Shown here: positions 17,255 to 24,813 of the stretch, in pieces | Layout of the letters: each line of letters starts with the position of its first letter | Position numbering within the stretch: position 1 is the first letter of the stretch | NCBI GenBank assembly: GCA_964559535.1 | Contig: CAZLIC010000053.1 | Span: forward strand, 1-29,392 | DNA: 29,392 bases | Source: CAZLIC01 sp964559535 | GTDB taxonomy: Bacteria > Pseudomonadota > Alphaproteobacteria > Rhodobacterales > Rhodobacteraceae | Reading direction: 5' to 3' | The notes under the pieces: model-generated | The model's database searches: none | Told to the model about the DNA's origin: nothing | The model's input: only the letters and a program-made list of their open reading frames with translations | Program-made: the position numbers and the translations under genes

Positions 17255-18652
17255 TCAGCCGATGCGCACGCCTTCGCGCACCAGCCCGTCGGTCACCTCG
17301 GCAATGGCGGCGCCCAGGGTTTCGACAATGAAATCAACCTGATCGCGGGTGATGACCAAGGGCGGCGACATCACGTTCAGGTGGCCAATGGGCCGCACGA
17401 TCAACCCGCGGCGTTCGCAGGCATCGGCGATGCGCCTGCTGTCGTTCAACGCGTCCGGCAGCGTCTGCTTTGTCGCCTTGTCAGCCACGACCTCGACGCA
17501 CATCATCAGCTTCCTGCCCCGCACATCACCCACCAGCGGCAGGTCGCGCAGGGTGCCCAGCCTTTGCTCGAAGTAACCGCCCACGTCGGTGGCGTTTTGC
17601 AACAGGTTCTCATCCTCGATGATGCGCAGGTTTTCCAGCGCGGCGGCGCAGGCCACCGGGTGGCCCGCGTAGGTGAAACCGCTGGTGAACCAGCGGTTTT
17701 CGTCTTTTGCCATGTCGGCCCACAACCGGTCCGAAAACAGCACCGCCCCCAGCGGGATGTAGCCCGAGGTGATCCCCTTCGCCACGGTGACGATGTCGGG
17801 CACAATGCCGAATTCGGCATCAGAGGCGAACCAGTGGCCAAGGCGGCCGAAGGCGGTGACCACCTCGTCGGCGATGAACAGGATGCCGTGGCGCTGGCAG
17901 ACTTCCCACATGCGGCGCAGGTAACCCTCTGGCGGCACGAGGATTCCACCCGAGGCCTGGATGGGTTCCGCAATGAAGCCGCCGATGCGGTCGGGCCCCA
18001 CCTTGGCGATCAGTGCCTCGAACTCGGCAATGAGGCTGTCGCAGAACTGAGCCTCGGACATCCCCGCCGGGCGGCGGTACATGTCGGGGGGCGAGATGTG
18101 GTGGATGCCCGCCTTCTTGTAGCGGAACTCCCGCGTGCGGTCGCCCACCCGGTTCCCGACCGACTGTGCCAGGTAGGTGGCGCCATGGTAGCTTTGGTGG
18201 CGGGCCACGATGTGCGTCTTCTTCGGCAGGCCTCGGCAGGACTGCACGTACCAGACCATGCGCACGGCGGTATCCACGGCGGTGGAGCCGCCGGTGGTGA
18301 AATGAACGCGGTTCAGGTCGCCGGGCGAGATTTCTGCAAGCTTTTGCGCCAGTTGCGCGGCGCGGTCGTTCGTCATGTCGACAAAACCGCTGGCATAGGC
18401 CAGCCGTTCGGCCTGTGCCGCGATGGCCTGCGCCATGTCGCGGCGGCCAAGGCCGACGTTGGTGCACCACAGGCCACCCACCGCATCCAGGTACTGCCGC
18501 CCCGCGGCATCCCACAGGTGGCAGCCATCCCCGCGCGAGATGACCAGCGCGCCGTCGCGTTCGAACGACCCGAACTGCGTCCAGGGATGCAGCGCGTGGT
18601 CGCGGTCCATCTGCCACAGGTCTTCGGCGGAGGCGAGGTTGTCGAGGGTCAT
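17255..18652 (-). CDS. Class III pyridoxal-phosphate aminotransferase (omega-amine:pyruvate type)
   Basis: 465 residues, typical for omega-amino acid/diamine:pyruvate transaminases. Visible motifs are LDAVGGLWCTNVGLG near residue 55, the phosphate-binding THFTTGGST-like segment (VHFTTGGSTAVDTA), SYHGATY, IAEPIQASGG, the cofactor aspartate in FIADEVVTAFGRLG, and the Schiff-base lysine in VTVAKGITSGY. Substrate range is not readable with certainty. The neighbouring agmatinase makes a putrescine:pyruvate aminotransferase (SpuC-like) the best inference; taurine or beta-alanine transaminases are alternatives. It is the first gene of the minus-strand unit, with an inverted repeat just upstream of its start. 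Confidence 0.88.
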   Translation of the reverse strand: MTLDNLASAEDLWQMDRDHALHPWTQFGSFERDGALVISRGDGCHLWDAAGRQYLDAVGGLWCTNVGLGRRDMAQAIAAQAERLAYASGFVDMTNDRAAQLAQKLAEISPGDLNRVHFTTGGSTAVDTAVRMVWYVQSCRGLPKKTHIVARHQSYHGATYLAQSVGNRVGDRTREFRYKKAGIHHISPPDMYRRPAGMSEAQFCDSLIAEFEALIAKVGPDRIGGFIAEPIQASGGILVPPEGYLRRMWEVCQRHGILFIADEVVTAFGRLGHWFASDAEFGIVPDIVTVAKGITSGYIPLGAVLFSDRLWADMAKDENRWFTSGFTYAGHPVACAAALENLRIIEDENLLQNATDVGGYFEQRLGTLRDLPLVGDVRGRKLMMCVEVVADKATKQTLPDALNDSRRIADACERRGLIVRPIGHLNVMSPPLVITRDQVDFIVETLGAAIAEVTDGLVREGVRIG

Positions 18653-18667
18653 TTCACATACGGTCCG

Positions 18668-18689
18668 ATTCTGAATCTGCGGTCAGAAT
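18668..18689. promoter_or_regulatory. Candidate operator upstream of the aminotransferase operon
   Basis: A perfect 7-bp dyad ATTCTGA / TCAGAAT with an 8-base spacer lies 16 bases upstream of the aminotransferase ATG. Centre spacing (15 bases between half-sites) suits a dimeric repressor. The region is AT-richer than its surroundings. Which regulator binds, if any, is unknown. Confidence 0.4.
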
Positions 18690-18875
18690 ACCAGTCAGGT
18701 GCAGAAGCGCCACCCCCGGGCATGGGCGTGCTGCGGCGGGCAGATTTGCGGCGGCACCTTGCGTTTTCCCGACGACTTTCTTGCGTCATCCCCTGCGTGC
18801 GCAGCGGCGGCGTCAAAGGCAACGGCGAATCAGCAGGTTCTTGCCAGCGGGCGCGCGGCGCGGCACGATCTGCGC

Positions 18876-19247
18876 ATGTTGGTCACCCCTGCCTTCGCCT
18901 ATGCCTTGCCGGTTTTTGCGGCGGGCTTTGTGCTGGGTGCGCTGCGGACGCTGTGGCTGGCGCCGATGGTCGGGCCGCTGGCCGCGGTGGCGATGGAACT
19001 GCCGGTCATCCTGGCCGTGTCGTGGTTTGTGGCGGGCGCCGTGCTGCGCCGCTGGTCCTTGCCGCGTGCAGAACGGCTGGTGATGGGCGCGATTGCCTTC
19101 GTCATCCTGATGGCCTGCGAAGCCGGGCTGTCGCTGGGTTTCGGTCGCACGCTGCGCGACTTCGCGGCCGACATGGCCACGGCGCACGGCGCGCTCGGGC
19201 TGGCCGGCCAGATCGCCTTTGCGCTGATCCCCCGGTTTCGCCCATAG
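18876..19247 (+). CDS. Unrecognised small integral membrane protein
   Basis: 123 residues, which I do not recognise. Four hydrophobic segments (about 5-27, 31-55, 66-88, 100-118) separated by short polar turns, with arginines after helices 2 and 3 (VLRRWSLPRAERL). This gives a four-helix inner-membrane protein with short tails. ATG 18876 is preferred; the upstream in-frame extension to 18699 is cysteine- and alanine-rich and not membrane-like. No strong ribosome binding site is visible. The stop codon (19245-19247) lies inside a large palindrome. It is divergent from the aminotransferase gene and convergent with the M20 hydrolase. Confidence 0.6.
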   Translation: MLVTPAFAYALPVFAAGFVLGALRTLWLAPMVGPLAAVAMELPVILAVSWFVAGAVLRRWSLPRAERLVMGAIAFVILMACEAGLSLGFGRTLRDFAADMATAHGALGLAGQIAFALIPRFRP

Positions 19248-19273
19248 GGCGCGTGCTTGCACGCGCCCTATGG
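19242..19273. terminator. Perfect 15-bp-arm palindrome, bidirectional terminator candidate
   Basis: Arms CCATAGGGCGCGTGC and GCACGCGCCCTATGG are perfectly complementary around a TT centre. The palindrome sits between a plus-strand gene, whose TAG stop (19245-19247) is inside the left arm, and a minus-strand gene whose stop is at 19282. No clear T-run follows on either side, so termination efficiency is uncertain. Confidence 0.65.
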
Positions 19274-19281
19274 TGGGCCGA

Positions 19282-20439
19282 TCAACCCACCGGCAGCGCG
19301 CGTTCCACCAGCCGGGCGAAGAACGAGGCGCCAACCGGCGCGGCGGCATCGTTGAAATCATAGGCCGGGTGGTGCAGGCCCGCGCCGGGACCAGTGCCGA
19401 GGAAGAGATAGGCCCCCGGCCGCGTCTCCAGCATGTAGCTGAAATCCTCGGACCCCATTTCGCGCGGGGCATCGCCTTTCACGTCGACGGCGATCTCGCG
19501 CGCCACTTCGGTGGCGAAGGCAGCCTCATCAGGGGTGTTCACGGTGGCAGGGTAACCCCATTCGTAGTCCAGATGCGCCGATACCCCGAAGGCCGCGGCG
19601 TGGCCTTCCACGATCTCGTGGAACCGCTTCTTCAGCAGGTCCCGGACGGCCGGGTCGAAGCAGCGAATGGTGGCGCAGAACCACGCCTCTTCCGGAATGA
19701 TGTTCGACGCGGTTCCGGCATGGATTTGCGTGACCGACACCACCACTTCGTCCAGCGCGTGGATGTTGCGCGACACGATGGTCTGCACGGCCTGCACCAT
19801 GGCCACCACCGCCACCACCGGATCGACGCATTCATGCGGCGTGGCGCCATGGCCGCCCCGACCCCTGACCTTGACGGTCGCGGTATCGACCGAGGCCATC
19901 AGCGCGCCGGGGTTCGTCAGGAAATGCCCGAACGGCACGTTCGGTGCGTTGTGAATGCCATAGACCTGCGCAATCCCGAAGCGGTCCATGATGCCTTCGC
20001 GCACCATCACTTCGCCGCCGCCGCCATCTTCCTCGGCGGGCTGGAAGATCAGCGCGGCGCGGCCGGCAAAGTTGCGCGTTTCGGCCAGGTACTTGGCCGC
20101 ACCCAGAAGCATGGTGACATGCCCGTCATGGCCGCAGGCATGCATCTTGCCCGGCACGGTCGAGGCATGCGCGTGGCCGGTGATTTCGGTGATGGGCAGC
20201 GCGTCCATGTCGGCGCGCAGCCCGATGGTGGCCCCCGGCGCCCGACCGTTGATGATGGCCACGATCCCGCTTTCGGCAATGCCGCCGTGGATTTCGTCCA
20301 CCCCGATTTCGCGCAGGCGCGCCGCGATGAAGGCCGCGGTGCGGTGGCAGTCGAACTTCAGTTCCGGGTGCATGTGCAGGTGCCGTCGCCATTCCGTCAT
20401 CTCGCCCTCGAATGCGGCGATGCGGTTCAGGACGGGCAT
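19282..20439 (-). CDS. M20 family amidohydrolase (hippurate hydrolase/aminoacylase type)
   Basis: 385 residues. A dinuclear-metal amidohydrolase of peptidase family M20D that cleaves N-acyl amino acids or similar amides. The motifs are GLRADMDALPI (about 73-83, first metal aspartate region), ACGHDGH (101-107) and the catalytic QPAEE (133-137). HNAPNVPFGHF and a lid/dimerisation domain (about 180-290) follow, with GSEDFSYML near the end supplying the last metal ligand region. The start at 20439 has a GGAGGAA ribosome binding site 3-4 bases upstream; the open frame running further upstream is only an antisense shadow of mazG. Exact substrate (hippurate, acetyl-amino acid, indole-acetyl conjugates) cannot be told. 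Confidence 0.9.
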   Translation of the reverse strand: MPVLNRIAAFEGEMTEWRRHLHMHPELKFDCHRTAAFIAARLREIGVDEIHGGIAESGIVAIINGRAPGATIGLRADMDALPITEITGHAHASTVPGKMHACGHDGHVTMLLGAAKYLAETRNFAGRAALIFQPAEEDGGGGEVMVREGIMDRFGIAQVYGIHNAPNVPFGHFLTNPGALMASVDTATVKVRGRGGHGATPHECVDPVVAVVAMVQAVQTIVSRNIHALDEVVVSVTQIHAGTASNIIPEEAWFCATIRCFDPAVRDLLKKRFHEIVEGHAAAFGVSAHLDYEWGYPATVNTPDEAAFATEVAREIAVDVKGDAPREMGSEDFSYMLETRPGAYLFLGTGPGAGLHHPAYDFNDAAAPVGASFFARLVERALPVG

Positions 20440-20562
20440 GGGTTCCTCCGGGGCTGCGTACCTGTCGTTTGGCACGGAACGACAGGCGGGGGCAACCGGA
20501 TGCGGCTTTCGCGCCGGTCTGCGGCGGGGTATCCGGGGGCGGATGATGCGGCGGGGGCGGGC

Positions 20563-21360
20563 ATGGATGATCTGACGCAGGCGGGCGACGGGCGTATCGG
20601 GCGGCTTCTGGCCATCATGGCGCGGCTGCGCGACCCGGTGGCGGGCTGCCCCTGGGACGTGCAGCAGAGCTTTGCGACGATTGCGCCCTACACCGTGGAA
20701 GAAGCGCACGAGGTGGCCGATGCGATTGCGCGGCAGGCCTGGGGCGAGTTGCCGGGCGAATTGGGCGACCTTCTGCTGCAGGTGGTGTTCCATGCGCGGA
20801 TGGCCGAGGAGGCCGGGATGTTCGGCTTTGCCGACGTGGTGGCGGCCATCAGCGACAAGATGGTGGCGCGGCATCCGCATGTGTTTGGCGATGCGGGCGC
20901 GCGGTCGGCCGAAGAACAGACTGCCGACTGGGAGCGGATGAAGGCGGCCGAGCGGGGGCCTGCCCGCACGCTGGACGGCGTGGCCCTGGGCCTGCCCGCG
21001 CTGACCCGGGCGGTCAAGCTGCAGCGGCGGGCGGCGCGGGTGGGGTTTGACTGGCCTTCGACCGACGAGGTGGTGGCCAAGCTGGTGGAAGAAGCGGCCG
21101 AGCTGGCCGAGGCCAGGGGGCAGACGGTCGACCGGGTGGAGGAAGAGTTCGGCGACCTTCTGTTCGTGGCGGCGAATCTGGCCCGCCACCTGAAGGTGGA
21201 CCCCGAGGCGGCGCTGCGCCGGGCGAACGCCAAGTTCACCCGCCGCTTTGCCCGCATCGAGGACTGGCTCGCCCAAGACGGGCGGACGCCTGCGCAGTCG
21301 GACCTGGCCGAGATGGATGCGCTGTGGAACCGCGCCAAGGCGGAAGAGAAGCGCGGCTGA
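20563..21360 (+). CDS. mazG: Nucleoside triphosphate pyrophosphohydrolase MazG
   Basis: Hydrolyses (d)NTPs to the monophosphate and pyrophosphate, a house-cleaning role against abnormal nucleotides and in stress. 265 residues with two tandem MazG domains, as in E. coli MazG. The first has CPWDVQQSFATIAPYTVEEAHE (about 29-50, acidic ligands E46, E47, E50) and ELGDLLLQVVFHARMA. The second has KLQRRAARVGFDW, LVEEAAELAEA and EEEFGDLLF. The start at 20563 matches the family N-terminus (a short polar lead before GRLLAIMARLRDP). It is divergent from the M20 gene by 123 bases. Confidence 0.93.
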   Translation: MDDLTQAGDGRIGRLLAIMARLRDPVAGCPWDVQQSFATIAPYTVEEAHEVADAIARQAWGELPGELGDLLLQVVFHARMAEEAGMFGFADVVAAISDKMVARHPHVFGDAGARSAEEQTADWERMKAAERGPARTLDGVALGLPALTRAVKLQRRAARVGFDWPSTDEVVAKLVEEAAELAEARGQTVDRVEEEFGDLLFVAANLARHLKVDPEAALRRANAKFTRRFARIEDWLAQDGRTPAQSDLAEMDALWNRAKAEEKRG

Positions 21361-21424
21361 ACGCCCCCTTGCGCCAGACCGCGGCAGGGGCCACCTTCCG
21401 CCTGCCCCCGAAGGAGTTGGCGTC

Positions 21425-23029
21425 ATGAAACGCCTTGCCCTGTTCGTTGCCACCCTGGCCATTGCGGCCGCGGCATGGTTCGTGCTGTTCCCCTCGCAGC
21501 CCCCTGTCAGCCTGAAGATCCTTGCCGGGTCCGAGAACCAGGCGCTGGAGCCGCTGATCCGCGACTGGGCCGCCGACAGGGGCGTGACCGTCGAGATCGA
21601 TTACAAGGGGTCGGTGGACATCGCGCGCGATCTGGGCGCGGGCAAGGGCGCCGCGTTCGACGCCGTCTGGCCCGCGCATTCGCTGTGGATCGAGCTGGGC
21701 GACACGCAGAAGGCCGTGGCGCATGCCACCTCGATCATGCGCTCGCCGGTTGTCCTGGGGGTGAAGAAACCGCTGGCCGAGCAACTGGGCTGGGTCGGGC
21801 GGCAGGACATCACCGTGCAGATGATTGCCGAGGCCGCGCGCGACGGCGCGTTCCGGCTGGCGATGACCTCGGCCACGCAGTCGAACTCGGGCGCTTCGGC
21901 CTATCTGGGGTTCCTGTATGCCTTTGCGGGCAACCCCGACGTGCTGACAGCGGCGAACCTGGCCGAACCCAAACTGCAGGACGGTGTGCGCGATCTTCTG
22001 GCGCAGGTTGACCGGTCATCGGGGTCATCGGGGTGGCTGAAGGACAGTTTCGTTGAAAACCCGGCGTCTTATGACGCGATGTTCAACTACGAATCGGTGG
22101 TGATCGAGGCCAACCTCGCGCTGGTCGCCAAGGGCGAGGCGCCGCTGTACCTGGTGTACCCCGCGAACGGCCTGGCGGTGGCCGACAGTCCCCTGGGGCT
22201 GGTGAACAAGGGCGACGCGGCGCGCGAGGCGGCCTTTCTGGACCTGCAGGCGCATCTTCTGTCAGCCGGAACGCAGGACCAGCTGATGGGCCTTGGCCGC
22301 CGCGCCGGGCTTTTGGGCCTTGCCGCCGAAGGCGCCGACCCGGCGGTCTGGAACCCCGACTGGGGCGTGGACCTGAAGCGTGACATCGCCCCGGTGCCCA
22401 CCCCCGCCGCCGCGGTGATTTCCGAGGCGCTGCGGATGTATCAGTCCGAACTGCGCAAGCCGTCGCTGACGGTCTGGGTGCTGGATGTGTCGGGGTCGAT
22501 GGAGGGGCAGCCGCTGGCTGACCTGAAATCGGCAATGGCGCTGGTGCTGGACCCACAGGCCGCAGCCGTGAACATGCTGCAGCCTTCGGCGCGCGACATC
22601 ACCATCATCCTGCCCTTCAACCACCAGACCCTGCCGCCGACGATTGTCGAGGGTGGCACGGCCGCCGACCTGGCCGCGGCGCTGACCACGGTGCGGCTGC
22701 TGGAGGCCGATGGCGGGACCGATGTCTACGGCGCCATCGGCACGGCGGTGGATGTGCTGCGGCCCTATGCCGACGCCGGGCGGCTGGACGACTACCTGCC
22801 CGCCATCGTGGCCATGACCGACGGCAAGTCGGACGAGGTGAATCGCGAATGGATGGAGTGGAAGCTGACGCAATCCCCCTGGGCGCTGGCCATTCCCGTG
22901 CATTCCATCGCCTTCGGCGACGCGGACGCAGCGCAGTTGAAGGCGCTGAGCGCGAAGTCGGTCGGCCGGATGTTCGAGGCCAGGCAGGACATCGCCGCGG
23001 CCCTGCGCGCGGTGCGGGGATACAACTGA
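21425..23029 (+). CDS. Membrane-anchored solute-binding-like domain fused to a VWA domain
   Basis: 534 residues. An N-terminal signal anchor (4-22) leads to a type II periplasmic-binding-protein-like domain (about 28-300), with DAVWPAHSLWIEL, TSATQSNSGASAYLGFLYA and APLYLVYPANGLAVAD. A von Willebrand A domain follows (about 345-534) with an intact metal-ion-dependent adhesion site: DVSGS (D354, S356, S358), GGTD (T432) and MTDG (D466). It should sit outside the inner membrane with an anchored N-terminus. An AAGGAG ribosome binding site is 8 bases before the ATG. Its stop overlaps the next gene in TGATG. It is not a transporter on its own; ligand and partners are unknown. The architecture is clear, the function is not. 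Confidence 0.85.
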   Translation: MKRLALFVATLAIAAAAWFVLFPSQPPVSLKILAGSENQALEPLIRDWAADRGVTVEIDYKGSVDIARDLGAGKGAAFDAVWPAHSLWIELGDTQKAVAHATSIMRSPVVLGVKKPLAEQLGWVGRQDITVQMIAEAARDGAFRLAMTSATQSNSGASAYLGFLYAFAGNPDVLTAANLAEPKLQDGVRDLLAQVDRSSGSSGWLKDSFVENPASYDAMFNYESVVIEANLALVAKGEAPLYLVYPANGLAVADSPLGLVNKGDAAREAAFLDLQAHLLSAGTQDQLMGLGRRAGLLGLAAEGADPAVWNPDWGVDLKRDIAPVPTPAAAVISEALRMYQSELRKPSLTVWVLDVSGSMEGQPLADLKSAMALVLDPQAAAVNMLQPSARDITIILPFNHQTLPPTIVEGGTAADLAAALTTVRLLEADGGTDVYGAIGTAVDVLRPYADAGRLDDYLPAIVAMTDGKSDEVNREWMEWKLTQSPWALAIPVHSIAFGDADAAQLKALSAKSVGRMFEARQDIAAALRAVRGYN

Positions 23030-23628
23030 TGACGCTGCCTGACGGCCCGCGCCAGATTGCCGCCGGGATCGTCGCGGCGGCGGCGTTTCTGGTGCTGTAC
23101 TTTCCGCTGTCGCTGGAATGGTACGTGGCGCTGCCCCTGGGTGCCGTGGTCTTTGCGGGCGTGCTGATTGCGGTGCCGCGCCGCCCGGCCCTGACGGAAA
23201 TCGTGGTGGCCGAGCGGGTGACCGCCGCCGACATTGCCGCCGCCACCCGCGCGCTGGATGACGCGCATCGCCGCGTCCGCCGTGCCGCCGACAGCGCGCC
23301 CGACGCGGACCGGCCGCAGCTGGCCGAGTTTGCCGAAGCACTGGGGTCGCTGCGCCGTCAGGTGGCCGAGGACCCGGCCGATTTCCGCACCGCGCGGCGG
23401 CTGGTCACCTCGTACCTGCCGCGGATGGTGGACAACGTGGAAGGATATGTGACCCTGGCCGGGCGTGGCCGGGCAGAGGCCGACCGCGCCCGACTGGACA
23501 AGCTGCGCGAGGCGGTGATGGGATATGCCGAGGTGGTGGGGCGGATCAACCGTGCGGGGCTGGACCATGACCTGCGCGCGCTTGAGGCCGAGGTGGATGC
23601 GCTGGGTTTCCAGCTGAAACGCGGGTAA
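23029..23628 (+). CDS. XpaC-family (5-bromo-4-chloroindolyl phosphate hydrolysis) protein
   Basis: 199 residues. Two hydrophobic helices near the N-terminus (about 9-28 and 30-48) precede a charged, mostly helical cytoplasmic-type domain rich in Ala, Arg, Asp and Glu (about 55-199), with SYLPRMVDNVEGYVTLA in the middle. This layout fits XpaC/PF10112, named for a Bacillus activity and often found beside TelA (tellurite/toxic anion resistance) genes. No telA is in this window. The start is the TGATG overlap with the VWA fusion gene. Family assignment is moderate: it rests on architecture and the LPRMVDNVEGY segment. Confidence 0.65.
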   Translation: MTLPDGPRQIAAGIVAAAAFLVLYFPLSLEWYVALPLGAVVFAGVLIAVPRRPALTEIVVAERVTAADIAAATRALDDAHRRVRRAADSAPDADRPQLAEFAEALGSLRRQVAEDPADFRTARRLVTSYLPRMVDNVEGYVTLAGRGRAEADRARLDKLREAVMGYAEVVGRINRAGLDHDLRALEAEVDALGFQLKRG

Positions 23629-23635
23629 CGGGACA

Positions 23636-24724
23636 ATGCGGCGCAGCTTCATCGGGCTTGCCATTCTTCTGGTCGTGGCGGGCTTGGCCATTGGCCTGTC
23701 AAAGTTTGACCTGGCGGGGCTGACGCGGCAGATGGACCGGCCCGACCCGGTGAACCTGTCGATCCTGTACGGCGGCGAGAAATCGGCGCTGCTGGCCAAT
23801 CCGGCTGTACGCCAGATCATCGAGGGGCGGTACCGCATCACGCTGGACGCCGCGCGCGCGGGGTCGGTCGAGATGGTCACGACGCTGGACGTGGCGGGGC
23901 GCGACTGCCTGTGGCCGTCGAACAGCGTGGCGCTGGAACTGGCCCGCAGCAGCGGCAAGAAGGTGCTGGGCGACACCAACATCTTCAACTCGCCCATCGT
24001 GTTCTTCGCCTGGGCCGAGGTGGCCGACGCGCTGGCGGCCAAGGGCGTGGTGACGCAGCGCGGCGACGGCCTGCTGACGGCCGACATTGCCAAGGCAGGC
24101 GCGCTGATCGACAGCGGGGCGCGCTGGAAAGAGGATCTGGGCCTGAACATCTATGGCGTGTTCCGGGTGATCTCGACGCACCCCGCACGGTCGAACTCGG
24201 GCAACATCTGGGCCGGGCTTCTGGCCACCGTGCTGAACGGCGGGACGGTGCCGACCGAGGCCGCGCTTGGGGCCTTGCTGCCGCGGCTGGTCAGCTATTT
24301 CGAAGGCATGGGGTACATGGAGACGTCTTCGGGCGACATCTTCGAGAACTTCCTGAAGCAAGGCATGGGCGCACGGCCGATCATCGTGGGCTATGAAAAC
24401 CAGCTGGTCGAATTCCTGATCGCGAACGCGCAATACGCCGACCTGATCAAGGACCGCATCCGCGTGATCTATCCCGAGCCGACCGTCTTTGCCTCGCACC
24501 CGCTCTTGGAACTGACGCCTGCCTGCGCCCGGCTGGCCGAGGCGCTGCAGGACCCCGAGTTGCAGGCGCTGGCCTGGGCGCAGCACGGCTTTCGGACCGG
24601 GTTGATCGGGGTTGAAAACAACCCGGCCGACATCGCCGTCACCACCCTGCCTGCAACCGTCGACCTGGTGGTGCCGATGCCCACCGCGCGGGTGATGGAA
24701 CGGATCATAGCCGCCATCCCCTGA
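23636..24724 (+). CDS. Membrane-anchored solute-binding-like protein, paralogue of the VWA fusion's N-terminal domain
   Basis: 362 residues with an N-terminal signal anchor (about 5-23) and a type II binding-protein-like domain. Landmarks are SILYGGEKSALL, DCLWPSNSVALELA (88-101), NIFNSPIVFFAW, ARSNSGN (184-190) and YENQLVEFLI. These occur in the same order as equivalent segments in the VWA fusion protein, so the two are homologous, but this one has no VWA domain. It starts 7 bases after the XpaC-like gene and ends the three-gene unit. There is no lipobox or permease gene. Probable role: extracytoplasmic ligand binding or partner binding within the same complex (inference). Confidence 0.8.
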   Translation: MRRSFIGLAILLVVAGLAIGLSKFDLAGLTRQMDRPDPVNLSILYGGEKSALLANPAVRQIIEGRYRITLDAARAGSVEMVTTLDVAGRDCLWPSNSVALELARSSGKKVLGDTNIFNSPIVFFAWAEVADALAAKGVVTQRGDGLLTADIAKAGALIDSGARWKEDLGLNIYGVFRVISTHPARSNSGNIWAGLLATVLNGGTVPTEAALGALLPRLVSYFEGMGYMETSSGDIFENFLKQGMGARPIIVGYENQLVEFLIANAQYADLIKDRIRVIYPEPTVFASHPLLELTPACARLAEALQDPELQALAWAQHGFRTGLIGVENNPADIAVTTLPATVDLVVPMPTARVMERIIAAIP

Positions 24725-24751
24725 CGCTTTTCCGATGACTTCACTCGGGTA

Positions 24752-24780
24752 TTGACTGGCGCGGCGCATCCACGCTACAC
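24752..24780 (+). promoter_or_regulatory. Candidate promoter for the iron-binding-protein gene
   Basis: TTGACT at 24752-24757 is a good -35 match. A 17-base spacer leads to CTACAC (24775-24780), a poor -10 match. It lies in the 89-base gap after the SBP gene and 33 bases before the next ATG. No iron-box palindrome was seen. Confidence 0.35.
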
Positions 24781-24813
24781 CGCGCCATCCATTCCCGACT
24801 AAAGGTGTCAACT

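Noticed and set aside
17171..19363. 730-codon plus-strand open frame opposite the aminotransferase
   Set aside because: His/Val/Asp-rich shadow of a real minus-strand gene; composition is a by-product of high-GC codon usage.
20440..21462. N-terminal extension of the M20 hydrolase up to 21462
   Set aside because: It is antisense to mazG, which has clear MazG motifs; the M20 family start at 20439 has its own strong ribosome binding site.
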